From: a bacterium
Lineage (GTDB): Bacteria > Chloroflexota > Dormibacteria > Aeolococcales > Bog-877
DNA length: 36,170 bases
Direction: 5' to 3'
Assembly (NCBI GenBank): GCA_021809895.1
Contig: JAJZJU010000013.1
Location: 1 to 36,170 of the forward strand
Made by a program: the position numbers and the translations under genes. Below, piece after piece: positions 9,865 through 18,317 of the stretch. The notes beneath the pieces are model-generated. The model was not told the DNA's origin and did no database searches. It worked only from the letters and a program-made list of their open reading frames with translations. How positions within the stretch are numbered: the first letter of the stretch is position 1; every line of letters begins with the position of its first letter.

Positions 9865-10031
9865 TGGATGTCACCTCCTCCAGCACGTATCAGCCCAATT
9901 TGTGAAGCGGCTCTGAACCACCTCCGCCAAGACTCGTGATTGTATCGGGGCGACCTCCCCCGCGCTCCCGCCGGCATCCCCCAGCGCTGGCGGTGACGCG
10001 GTGGCGGCCTGCGCCCGGGGAGCCAACGCCG

Positions 10032-10871
10032 TTACCCAGAATGGGCCGCCACCAACCTCAGATGCTCCTGCAACCAGCGCACCGTCGCGGCCGGATCCTC
10101 CTGGAAGAACATGTGCCCGCGGCCGGGCAGCCAGTGCAACCTGGCACCGGGGATCCGCTCCTGCAGGAGCGCGCCATTGCCGGGCGGCATCACCACGTCA
10201 GCGGTCCCGTGCAGCACCAGAGTCGGCGCCTGGATCTCAGGCAGACGGTCTCCGGTGTCATGGTGTCGGATGGCCTCCCAATGGGCCGCGAATACGCCCG
10301 GGCGGACCGGATGGGTGGCCCTCCAGTGCACGGCGTCCTCGACGACCTCCGGGTGCTCTTCCCGCCAGCGACGCTCGTAGAGCACCTGGCAGGCAACCCG
10401 GTAGGCGAGGGCAGGGTCCCGGGCATCGCCACCCAGCAGGAGCCTGGTGTCGGCAGGGTCGGCGCGCACCGCGAGGCTGCCGCCCGGACCGGTGCAGCCC
10501 AGGACCAGCGCGGCCACCAGCTTGGGGTGGCGGATGGCGAGGTGTTGGGCGACCATCCCGCCCATCGACACCCCGAAGACGAAGGCACCGCTGGGCGCCA
10601 GCCGCTCTATTACCCGGGCAGCGTCGTCGGCCAGCAGGGCCATGTCGTAGGGGCCCGGCGTGGCGTCCGAAAGTCCGATCCCGCGCTGGTCAAGGACCAG
10701 GCAGCGCCAGTGCTGGGAGAGGTCGCGAATGTTCCACAAAAACGCGTGGTGATCGGTCCCCAGCCCGGGAATCAGGAGCAGGGGCGGGCCCTCCCCCACC
10801 TGGTGGACAGCCAGCCGAACTCCGGCTGCCACGTCCACCTTCTGCGTCGAGCCATCCTTGGGCCACTCCAT
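10032..10871 (-). CDS. Alpha/beta-fold hydrolase
   Basis: LLLIPGLGTDHHAF oxyanion region, nucleophile elbow GVSMGG, terminal GRGHMFFQE with catalytic-type His. Start chosen at MEWPKDG. Confidence 0.88.
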   Translation of the reverse strand: MEWPKDGSTQKVDVAAGVRLAVHQVGEGPPLLLIPGLGTDHHAFLWNIRDLSQHWRCLVLDQRGIGLSDATPGPYDMALLADDAARVIERLAPSGAFVFGVSMGGMVAQHLAIRHPKLVAALVLGCTGPGGSLAVRADPADTRLLLGGDARDPALAYRVACQVLYERRWREEHPEVVEDAVHWRATHPVRPGVFAAHWEAIRHHDTGDRLPEIQAPTLVLHGTADVVMPPGNGALLQERIPGARLHWLPGRGHMFFQEDPAATVRWLQEHLRLVAAHSG

Positions 10872-10932
10872 GCCCCCATGGTACGGATGGCGGTCGGGCC
10901 GCTCCGGCCTGAATGCCAAGTAGACTCAGGCG

Positions 10933-11691
10933 GTGCCGACCTTCTTTGTGGAAGCTGGGGCCGACCGGGTTGGCGACCTGGTGCACATCTCGGGCGACGA
11001 TGCCTGGCACATGTCCAGAGTCTTGCGGCTCGGTCGGGGCGCCACGGTGACCCTGGTGCCTGAGGTCGGCACCGAGTGTGAGGCGGTGCTGGAGGAAGTG
11101 GGCCCCGACCTGGTGAGCGCCAGGGTCCTGGCGGCCCGCCGCCGCGCCCGGGAGCCTCGCGCCCAGCTCCACATTCTGCAGGCGATTCCCAAGGGTCCTG
11201 GGATGGCTGAGGTGTGCGAGCGGCTGGCGGAGCTGGGGGCAAGCTCGATCTGGCCAGTGCTGACAGAGCGAACCATCCCCAGGCTGGAGGAGGACCAGGC
11301 GCGGGCCCGCCAGCTGCGCTGGCAGCGGGTTGCCAAGGAGGCGGCCCAGCTGGCGCGTCGGCACCGGGCGCCTGAGGTGCATCACCCCATGCCCCTGGCG
11401 GACGTGGTGAAGAGCTTGCGTCAGCGGGAGGCGCACCTCCAGTGGCTGGCCTGCGACCAACCGTCGGCCCGGACATCCATCTCCGCCGTCGCCTGGGACC
11501 CTGGGGAGCCGACGGCGATTGTGGTCGGACCTGAGGGAGGCCTCTCACCCAGTGAGTTGGATGCGATCCTGGAGTCGGGCGGCGTCGCCGTCTCCTTGGG
11601 CCCCCGCAACCTTCGCACCCTGCTGGCGGCCAGCGTCGCCACAGTGGTCCTCCTGCAGCGCGCTGGTGATTTGGAGTCGAACCAGCCGTGA
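10933..11691 (+). CDS. rsmE: 16S rRNA (uracil1498-N3)-methyltransferase RsmE
   Basis: HMSRVLRLGRG N-terminus; C-terminal SPOUT motifs VVGPEGGLSPSEL and SLGPRNLRTLLAA. GTG start. Confidence 0.92.
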   Translation: MPTFFVEAGADRVGDLVHISGDDAWHMSRVLRLGRGATVTLVPEVGTECEAVLEEVGPDLVSARVLAARRRAREPRAQLHILQAIPKGPGMAEVCERLAELGASSIWPVLTERTIPRLEEDQARARQLRWQRVAKEAAQLARRHRAPEVHHPMPLADVVKSLRQREAHLQWLACDQPSARTSISAVAWDPGEPTAIVVGPEGGLSPSELDAILESGGVAVSLGPRNLRTLLAASVATVVLLQRAGDLESNQP

Positions 11692-12782
11692 GTGGGGCGG
11701 GGAACCTGCGCCCTGGACCCCAGCCGACGCTGGTCTTCGAGCGGCGGCTCCGTCGTGGCTCCTACCTTGTGCGAGACCCACTGGGAGAGCTCGCCGAGGT
11801 GCCCTTCGAGGTTGAGCTCAGACGCGACCCGCTGACTGGACGCAGTGGTAGGGTGGCCCACTTCCAGGGCTTCCGACTGCATCGGCCCGACCTGTCTGGG
11901 GCGGTCGCCGAGAGCCGCCCCAACTGCCCCTTCTGCCCGGAGCGGATCGAGCGGGTGACCCCGGAGCTGCCTGCGCACCCGGGCCGGGGCAGCCGCATCC
12001 GGGTTGGGGAGGCGGTGCTCTTTCCCAACCTCAGCCCCTACGATCGGCATAGCTTCGTCGACGTGCTCACCCGTGAGCACTTCCTGCGGCCAGAGGACTT
12101 CCTGCCCCACCACATCTCGGATGGCCTGCTGGCTGCCCAGCAGTACTTCACAGAGCTGCGGCCAAACAGGCGGGGCATCTGCTCAGTGGTCACCTGGAAC
12201 TACATGCCCCCTGCGGGGGCGACCCAGGTTCACGCTCACCTCCAGGGCTTCGCCACGGATCGGCCAGGAGCCCTCCTCGAAGAGGAGGTCCGCCGAGGGC
12301 GGGCCTTCCACCGACGCCATGGAATCTCCTACTGGGATCTGCTGGCGGCTGAGGAGGAGCGGCTGGGAGAGCGCTTTCTGGCCCGCGGAAAGAACAGCGT
12401 GTGGCTCACCGCCTTCCTATCCCGGAGCGTGCTCTCCGACGTGATGGTGGTGTTCCCCGACTGCCGCAGTCTCCTCGAGTTGCCAGTGGAGGGGCTCCTC
12501 GAGTTCTCCAGGGGGCTCTGCGCCTGCCTGGACTTCCTCTCGGCGGAGGGGGTCGCCGCCTTCAACCTCGCCTTCTACTCCGCCCCCTGGGGGGAGCGGC
12601 GCGACCACTTTCGCCTGCACGCCCGGCTCTCCCCGCGGATCTACTTCAACCCCGCCATCCTCGGCTCCGACACCACCGCCTGGCACCACCTCCTCGACGA
12701 ACCGTTCATGGTGCGGAGCCCCGAGTCACTCGCCTCCGGGCTGGGCCCGATTCTGCGGGCCGCCATAGCTCCCGGGAAATAA
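11688..12782 (+). CDS. GalT/HIT-superfamily-like nucleotidyltransferase or hydrolase
   Basis: CPFCPE metal-like site, 'LFPNLSPYDRHSFVDVL', and HAHLQ histidine-triad-like motif. ATGA overlap with rsmE. Confidence 0.65.
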   Translation: MSGAGNLRPGPQPTLVFERRLRRGSYLVRDPLGELAEVPFEVELRRDPLTGRSGRVAHFQGFRLHRPDLSGAVAESRPNCPFCPERIERVTPELPAHPGRGSRIRVGEAVLFPNLSPYDRHSFVDVLTREHFLRPEDFLPHHISDGLLAAQQYFTELRPNRRGICSVVTWNYMPPAGATQVHAHLQGFATDRPGALLEEEVRRGRAFHRRHGISYWDLLAAEEERLGERFLARGKNSVWLTAFLSRSVLSDVMVVFPDCRSLLELPVEGLLEFSRGLCACLDFLSAEGVAAFNLAFYSAPWGERRDHFRLHARLSPRIYFNPAILGSDTTAWHHLLDEPFMVRSPESLASGLGPILRAAIAPGK

Positions 12783-12786
12783 AGAA

Positions 12787-12812
12787 GGGCCCCGGCGCTG
12801 CTGCCGGGGCCC
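12787..12812 (-). terminator. Intrinsic terminator, best read for the minus-strand heat-shock genes
   Basis: Perfect 10-bp stem GGGCCCCGGC/GCCGGGGCCC with 6-nt loop; minus-strand tail TTCTTTATTT. Lies between convergent stops. Confidence 0.8.
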
Positions 12813-12824
12813 CAACTGCGTCGT

Positions 12825-13343
12825 TCAGCCTTGGGTCGCTCCTGCCTCGATCACGTCTGGTTGAGGAGCCGCATCCCCGCTGCTGACAGGAATCCGCCGC
12901 GGAGCCGGAGCCGCCACCCGGGGGATGGTCACGGTGAGAACCCCATTCAAGAAGCTGGCGCGGATCTCGTCTTCCTTGACATCACCAGGCAGAGTGAGCT
13001 GCCTGATCACGGAGTAGTTGGAGCGCTCCCGGCGCAGGTAGGTGCCGTCAGCCTGCTCCGAGTGCTCCAGCTTGCGCTCACCCCGAATGGTCAAAACACC
13101 CTGGTCAGCGGTGATCTCCACCTCCTCCGGCTTGAACCCCGGCACCGAGGCCTCGATCACGAACTCGTTGTCCTTCTGGCGGATGTCGAGGGGCAGGTAA
13201 GCGGTCGGTGCGGTGGTTGTGAGGCTCCTGCTGCCCACCCCCACAGGTCCCATCAACTGGCCATTGCCAAAGGCCTCATTGACCCAGCGGGACATCTCAT
13301 TCTGCAAATTGAACAGGTCGCTCCATGGATCCCAGCGAGCCAT
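12825..13343 (-). CDS. Hsp20/alpha-crystallin family small heat-shock protein
   Basis: Alpha-crystallin domain: DNEFVIEASVPGFKPEEVEITADQGVLTIRGERK ... ASFLNGVLTVTIPR. AGGAGGT SD upstream. Confidence 0.95.
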   Translation of the reverse strand: MARWDPWSDLFNLQNEMSRWVNEAFGNGQLMGPVGVGSRSLTTTAPTAYLPLDIRQKDNEFVIEASVPGFKPEEVEITADQGVLTIRGERKLEHSEQADGTYLRRERSNYSVIRQLTLPGDVKEDEIRASFLNGVLTVTIPRVAAPAPRRIPVSSGDAAPQPDVIEAGATQG

Positions 13344-13449
13344 CAGAACACCTCCTAAACCTCATCTTTTCCCAGCGTTGCTGGGGGGATGAAGCCATCC
13401 CAAGTAGGCCATACCCCGACTTGCGGGGGGCCTAAACACCGGTGCCGGA

Positions 13450-14565
13450 TCAGATGCCGATGGCGTCCTTGATGTGCTCGAAGAAGCCCCGCCTAACCGG
13501 GTGAGGCTTGCCATCCGGAGGCGCCAGCTCGCGCAGCAGGTGGCGCTGCCGCTCGGTCAGCTTGGTGGGGATCACAACCCGCAGCCTCACCACCTGGTCA
13601 CCCCGCCGACCGGTCCGTGGGTCGGGCGCCCCCTTGCCAGGCAGCCGCACCTGCTCCCCGTACTGGGTTCCCGGCTTGACCGTCATGGTGGCCGGCCCGT
13701 CGACGGTGGGCACTTCGATGGTGTCGCCCAGGGCAGCCTGAGCCACGGAGATGGGGCACTCGTACACGATGGTCATGCCGCGCCGCACCAGCTGCTCGTG
13801 CGGGCGCACCCCGATCACCAAGAAGAGGTCACCAGGCGGCCCCCCTCGCGGGCCCGCCGCACCCTCTCCGGGCACCCTCACCTGCATCTCGTTGTCGACC
13901 CCTGCTGGGATCTGGACCTCGATCGACTTCTTGGCGTCGACCAGCCCCTGTCCGTGACAGTTGGGACAGGGGGACTCGATCACCTGCCCCTCGCCGTGGC
14001 AGCGAGGGCACGGCTCGACCGTCACCATCTGTCCCAGCAGCGACTGCCTGACCCTCTGCACCTGGCCCCGGCCCTGGCACTCCTGGCACACGCTGGCGCT
14101 GGTGCCGGCCGCAGCTCCCCTGCCTCCACAGTCAGGGCAGGCGGCGGGTTTGGTCACCTCGAAGGTGCGGTTGACCCCGGTGATGGCCTCCTGGAAGTCG
14201 ATGGTGACCTGCATCCGCAGGTCCGATCCCCGCCGTGGCCCCCCCCGCTGGCGAGGCTGGGCCGAGCCCCCGAAGAACATGTCGAAGAGATCGAACGCTG
14301 ATTGGAAGTTGAACGCACCAGACCCGCCCGCAAACCCATCGCCGGCCTGGCCGTAGGTGTCGTAGCGCTGCCGGCGCTGGGGATCGGAGAGCACCTGATA
14401 GGCCTCACCCACCTCTTTGAAACGCTGCTCAGCCTGGGCATCTCCCCCATTGCGATCGGGGTGGTACTGCATCGCCAGCTTGCGGTAGGCCCGCTTGAGG
14501 TCCTCCTGGCTCGCCTGGCGGTCGACCCCCAGCACCTCGTAGTAGTCGCGCTTGGTCTGCGGCAT
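13450..14565 (-). CDS. dnaJ: Chaperone DnaJ
   Basis: J domain with HPD, G/F region, four CxxCxGxG zinc repeats. Confidence 0.97.
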   Translation of the reverse strand: MPQTKRDYYEVLGVDRQASQEDLKRAYRKLAMQYHPDRNGGDAQAEQRFKEVGEAYQVLSDPQRRQRYDTYGQAGDGFAGGSGAFNFQSAFDLFDMFFGGSAQPRQRGGPRRGSDLRMQVTIDFQEAITGVNRTFEVTKPAACPDCGGRGAAAGTSASVCQECQGRGQVQRVRQSLLGQMVTVEPCPRCHGEGQVIESPCPNCHGQGLVDAKKSIEVQIPAGVDNEMQVRVPGEGAAGPRGGPPGDLFLVIGVRPHEQLVRRGMTIVYECPISVAQAALGDTIEVPTVDGPATMTVKPGTQYGEQVRLPGKGAPDPRTGRRGDQVVRLRVVIPTKLTERQRHLLRELAPPDGKPHPVRRGFFEHIKDAIGI

Positions 14566-15206
14566 CAGTCGGATGTGTCCTTCACAGCATCCCCTCGGGG
14601 CCCGTCCCCCAACTCCCCATCCGGGGATGCCTCAGGTACGCCGGCCACGGGCGGGCCGGCGTGGGCGACGGTCACCTGGGCCGGCCGCACCACCCGGTCA
14701 TGAAGGCGGTACCCAGGCAGCAGCTCCGCCACCACCGTGTCGCGGTCCAGCCCCTCCCCTGGAACCGTCGAGACCGCGTCGTGGATGCGAGGATCGAAGG
14801 CCGCTCCCACCGCCTCCACTCTCTCCACCCCCTGGGAGGCGAGCGCCTCCTCCAGCTGCCGAACCGTGAGGCGCAGCCCCTCGGAGAGTCCGTCACGAGC
14901 GTCGGGATCGATGTGCGCCACAGCCCTGGCCAGGTTGTCCAGAGCGGGCAGGAGCGCCGTCAGCAGGGAGGCAGCGGCGTAGCGTGCCAGATCCTGCGCC
15001 TCCTGGTTCTTGCGCCGCTTGTAGTTCTCGAAGTCGGCCGCCAGGCGCTGATAGGAGGACCGGGCCTGCTCCAGCTCCGAGCGCAACTGAGCCGTGTCTG
15101 CCGGCTGCTCGCTCTCCTCCTCCGCGGTGCCGTCTTGGCCCGCTTCTGGCTCAGGTTCAAAAGCTTCGATTGGCAAGTCGCTCTCCACTGGAAAGGTTGG
15201 GCTCAT
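14565..15206 (-). CDS. grpE: Nucleotide exchange factor GrpE
   Basis: Coiled-coil 'RLAADFENYKRRKNQE', acidic N-terminus, C-terminal beta domain 'LLPGYRLHDRVVRPAQVTVA'; between hrcA and dnaJ. Confidence 0.94.
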   Translation of the reverse strand: MSPTFPVESDLPIEAFEPEPEAGQDGTAEEESEQPADTAQLRSELEQARSSYQRLAADFENYKRRKNQEAQDLARYAAASLLTALLPALDNLARAVAHIDPDARDGLSEGLRLTVRQLEEALASQGVERVEAVGAAFDPRIHDAVSTVPGEGLDRDTVVAELLPGYRLHDRVVRPAQVTVAHAGPPVAGVPEASPDGELGDGPRGDAVKDTSD

Positions 15207-16210
15207 GTGAGCAGTCGGCTGAGGGCCTCGCCGGTCAGCTGCGAGACCAACTGCAGCCGGGCGGCCACCCGCCCGTAGCGAATCCGGGTCGGACCCACCA
15301 CCCCCAGGGTACCCCAGAGCTGGTCTCCGGCCCGATAGCTGGTGAGCACCAGGCTGCAGTCCTGCAGCTCCTGCAACCGGTTCTCGTGCCCGATCACCAC
15401 CTGCATCCCGACCCTTGGAGCCAGTTCGCTGACCACGGCCGCCAGGATCCGCTGGGCCTCCAAGACCTCCAACACCGTCCGCAGCCGGTTGGGATCCTCG
15501 AACTCGGGGTTGCGCACCAGGTTGCGGACCCCGTCGTGGATCACCAAAGAGGCCCTGGTCTCCATCTGCCGCAGGCCCCGGACCAGCTCCTCGACCACCC
15601 CGGAGGGCGCACCCTGCGGTTGGGGAAGCGCCTCGATCGCGGCGGCGGAGAGGCCGGCATAGTGGCTGCTCAGCAGGCTCGCCATCTGGGAGAGCGCCTC
15701 CTGATCGAGGCGCTCGTCGACCTCCACCACCCGCTGGTGCACGGAGTTGCCGTTGGCGACAGCGATGAGGAGCGCCTGCCCCGGTCGGGCCAGAACCAGT
15801 TCGACATGGAGCAGACGGGCCTCGGTGTGACTCGGCCCGGTCACCAACGCCACGTTGTCACTGAGATGGCTCAGGGTTGCCGCAGCCAGCTCGAGGATCG
15901 ACTCGACGTCCGGCGCAGCCGCATCGAAGCTCTGCCGGATCTGCCGACGCAGAGGCGGTTCGACGATCTCCTGCGGCAGCAGGAAGTCCACGAAATACCG
16001 GTAGCCAAGGTCGGTGGGAATCCGCCCGGCCGACGCGTGCGGCTGGGTCAGGAAGCCGTCGTCGACCAGCTCCGAGAGCTCGTTGCGAATGGTCGCAGAG
16101 CTCAATTCCAGAAAGTAGCGCGCCGCCAGCGCGTGCGATCCCACGGGGACCACGGTCTCGGTGTAGTCCGAGACCACAGCACCCAAAATTCGCTCCTTGC
16201 GCTGGTCCAT
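15203..16210 (-). CDS. hrcA: Heat-inducible transcription repressor HrcA
   Basis: HrcA N-terminal wHTH 'LSSATIRNELSELVDDGFLTQPHASAGRIPTDLGYRYFVD'; CIRCE directly upstream. Confidence 0.96.
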   Translation of the reverse strand: MDQRKERILGAVVSDYTETVVPVGSHALAARYFLELSSATIRNELSELVDDGFLTQPHASAGRIPTDLGYRYFVDFLLPQEIVEPPLRRQIRQSFDAAAPDVESILELAAATLSHLSDNVALVTGPSHTEARLLHVELVLARPGQALLIAVANGNSVHQRVVEVDERLDQEALSQMASLLSSHYAGLSAAAIEALPQPQGAPSGVVEELVRGLRQMETRASLVIHDGVRNLVRNPEFEDPNRLRTVLEVLEAQRILAAVVSELAPRVGMQVVIGHENRLQELQDCSLVLTSYRAGDQLWGTLGVVGPTRIRYGRVAARLQLVSQLTGEALSRLLT

Positions 16211-16231
16211 GAGGGCGACTCCAATGCCTTG

Positions 16232-16258
16232 TTAGCACTCTATGACCGTGAGTGCTAA
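16232..16258. promoter_or_regulatory. CIRCE element (HrcA operator)
   Basis: TTAGCACTC-N9-GAGTGCTAA, exact match to consensus, upstream of hrcA. Confidence 0.97.
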
Positions 16259-16352
16259 GTCGAGTTTAGCACCGGAGTTGGGCAGGCATTGGTAAGTTCG
16301 GCCTTAGTCCCCCCTAAGCTGGACACGGTCCAAGGCACGGTAACATCTGCCC

Positions 16353-17144
16353 ATGTCTCCAGCGGCTGCCCCCAAGACCGAGAGCTGGCTCGACATCTTC
16401 AATCCGTTCTCGGCGCCTGGCCAGTCGGAGCGCGAGCAGCTGGAGCGACGCGCCGGCATAAGAGAGGTGGTCTTCGGGGTTCAGGACGGCGTCCTCACCA
16501 CCATGGGCCTCACCACCGGAGTGGCGACCGCCGCCGCCGGAGCCGCCGTGGCCCACACCACCATCCTCATAGCCGGCCTCGCGGGAGCGCTGGCGGGCAT
16601 GGTCTCCATGGGCACCGGGGCGTACCTGGCCGCGTGCGCGGAACGTGACCTCAAACGCGCCGCGATCCACAAGGAGCGGGCTGAGCTCCTGACCCAACCG
16701 GTCGAGGAGCACCAGGAGATGGTCGAGATCCTGATGGACCGAGGGGTGCCGGAGGCGACCGCTCACGAGCTCTCGCGAGCCCTGGCGAAATACCCCAAGC
16801 TGTGGGAGGAGACCCACATCGAGAAGGAGCTCGGAATCTCCAGCGATCCCCAGGACTCACCGCTGCGGGACGGGCTGGTGATGGGAGCCACCTTCCTCAT
16901 GGGCGCGGTGGTCCCCATCGTGCCGTTCATATTCCTCACCGGCATCCCGGCGGTGGCGCTCTCGCTGGGACTCTCCGCCGTCGCCCTGCTCTTGGTGGGA
17001 GTCGGGAAGGCGTGGATCATCGGCCAGCGCCCGCTGATCGGCGGAGCCCAGGTGCTCGGGGTCGGGGCCGCTGCCGCCCTGGCGGGATACATCCTGGGGG
17101 TCCTGCTGCCCCACCTCTTCGGCTTACGGCTGCCCCCGGCCTGA
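16353..17144 (+). CDS. VIT1/CCC1-family membrane transporter (Fe/Mn)
   Basis: REVVFGVQDGVLTTMGLTTGV, GMVSMGTGAYLAACAERDL, soluble E/H-rich insert, then TM pairs. Confidence 0.85.
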   Translation: MSPAAAPKTESWLDIFNPFSAPGQSEREQLERRAGIREVVFGVQDGVLTTMGLTTGVATAAAGAAVAHTTILIAGLAGALAGMVSMGTGAYLAACAERDLKRAAIHKERAELLTQPVEEHQEMVEILMDRGVPEATAHELSRALAKYPKLWEETHIEKELGISSDPQDSPLRDGLVMGATFLMGAVVPIVPFIFLTGIPAVALSLGLSAVALLLVGVGKAWIIGQRPLIGGAQVLGVGAAAALAGYILGVLLPHLFGLRLPPA

Positions 17145-18317
17145 GGGAGTTGAGGCCGAGACCAGCTCCAGGGTGACCCGGTCCAGAACCTCGAACCCGC
17201 GTGGGGTGGCCCGCGCGGTCCGGCCCTCGACGACCAACAGCCCCATCTCGGCCAGCTCGAGAGCTCTGTTGAGCTGCCCGGTTGATCCCAGCCGAACGCC
17301 ATGGCTCAGCCTCAGTCCGCACGCCAGGCGCTCCATCTGCAGATCTGACTCGCCCAGCCACTCGTGGCCGCGCCACCCGCTCGCACCCGACTCGACATCC
17401 CTGATGTAGGTCGCAGTGTCGCGCAGATGCCAGTAGCGCAGGGCCGCTCCCTCTGACGCCAGGCCCAGCGCCGCGCTCTCCGCCGCTCCCAGGAAGCCGT
17501 GCGCGCCAGGACCCAAAGCCAGGTAGGCGAGCCCGTTCCAGTAGGCCAGGTTGTGCCGCGAGCGGCGCCCCGGGCGGGCATAGTTGGAAACCTCGTACAT
17601 CTCCAGCCCCGCCTCCCCCAGCACCTCCCCCAACATCTGGCGTTGCTCCAAAAACGCCTCAACCTGCGGTGCTGGGCGCCGGCCGGACCGCACTTGACGC
17701 TGGAGCGGGGTGCCCTGTTCCACGGTCAACTCGTAGCAGGAGACATGGGTCGGACCATGTGCCATCAGCCGCCTCACGCCTCGCTCCAGGGTGCCCACGT
17801 CCTGGCCCGGCACCGCGTAGATCAGGTCACAGCTGAGGTTTTCAAAGCCGGCCAGTCGGGCCACCTGCACCGCGGATTCGGCCTGGGCAGCATCGTGTCC
17901 CCTTCCCAGCCAGGCCAGCGCCCGATCGTCCAGGCTCTGCACCCCCAGGGACAAGCGGTTGACCCCCGCCTGCAGCCAGGCTCGGGCCAGCTCCGCGGTC
18001 ACGTCCTCGGGGTTGGCCTCGACTGTCACCTCGGCCCCGGGCTGGACCGCAAAGTGGGCGCGAATCGCGTCCAGCAGCTGCCCCAAGAGGCGCGGGTGCA
18101 ACCGCGAGGGTGTGCCTCCCCCGAGATAGACGGTGTCCAGCTCCAGTTCGCCGGTGGCGATCCGGGACAGCTCCGCCAGCACCGCCTTGGTGTAGCGCTC
18201 CTGAAGTTGGTCTTCCCCCACGTGAATGGCGAAGTCGCAGTAGGGGCAGCGGCGGCTGCAGAACGGCACGTGCAGGTAGAGCGATCTGGGCGCGCCCACC
18301 ACCACCTCAGCGGTCAA
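17124..18317 (-). CDS. hemW: Radical SAM HemW (CPO-III oxidase-like)
   Basis: [17 protein letters not shown] cluster motif, [25 protein letters not shown]. Confidence 0.93.
   Translation of the reverse strand: MTAEVVVGAPRSLYLHVPFCSRRCPYCDFAIHVGEDQLQERYTKAVLAELSRIATGELELDTVYLGGGTPSRLHPRLLGQLLDAIRAHFAVQPGAEVTVEANPEDVTAELARAWLQAGVNRLSLGVQSLDDRALAWLGRGHDAAQAESAVQVARLAGFENLSCDLIYAVPGQDVGTLERGVRRLMAHGPTHVSCYELTVEQGTPLQRQVRSGRRPAPQVEAFLEQRQMLGEVLGEAGLEMYEVSNYARPGRRSRHNLAYWNGLAYLALGPGAHGFLGAAESAALGLASEGAALRYWHLRDTATYIRDVESGASGWRGHEWLGESDLQMERLACGLRLSHGVRLGSTGQLNRALELAEMGLLVVEGRTARATPRGFEVLDRVTLELVSASTPSGRGQP

Noticed and set aside
9662-9886. N-terminal extension of the called YbeY ORF
   Set aside because: Translated in the wrong frame of rpsU; residues are Q/G/R-rich and not YbeY-like.
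14984-16258. 424-aa plus-strand ORF antisense to hrcA/grpE, running through CIRCE
   Set aside because: Shadow ORF; hrcA, grpE and CIRCE explain the region.
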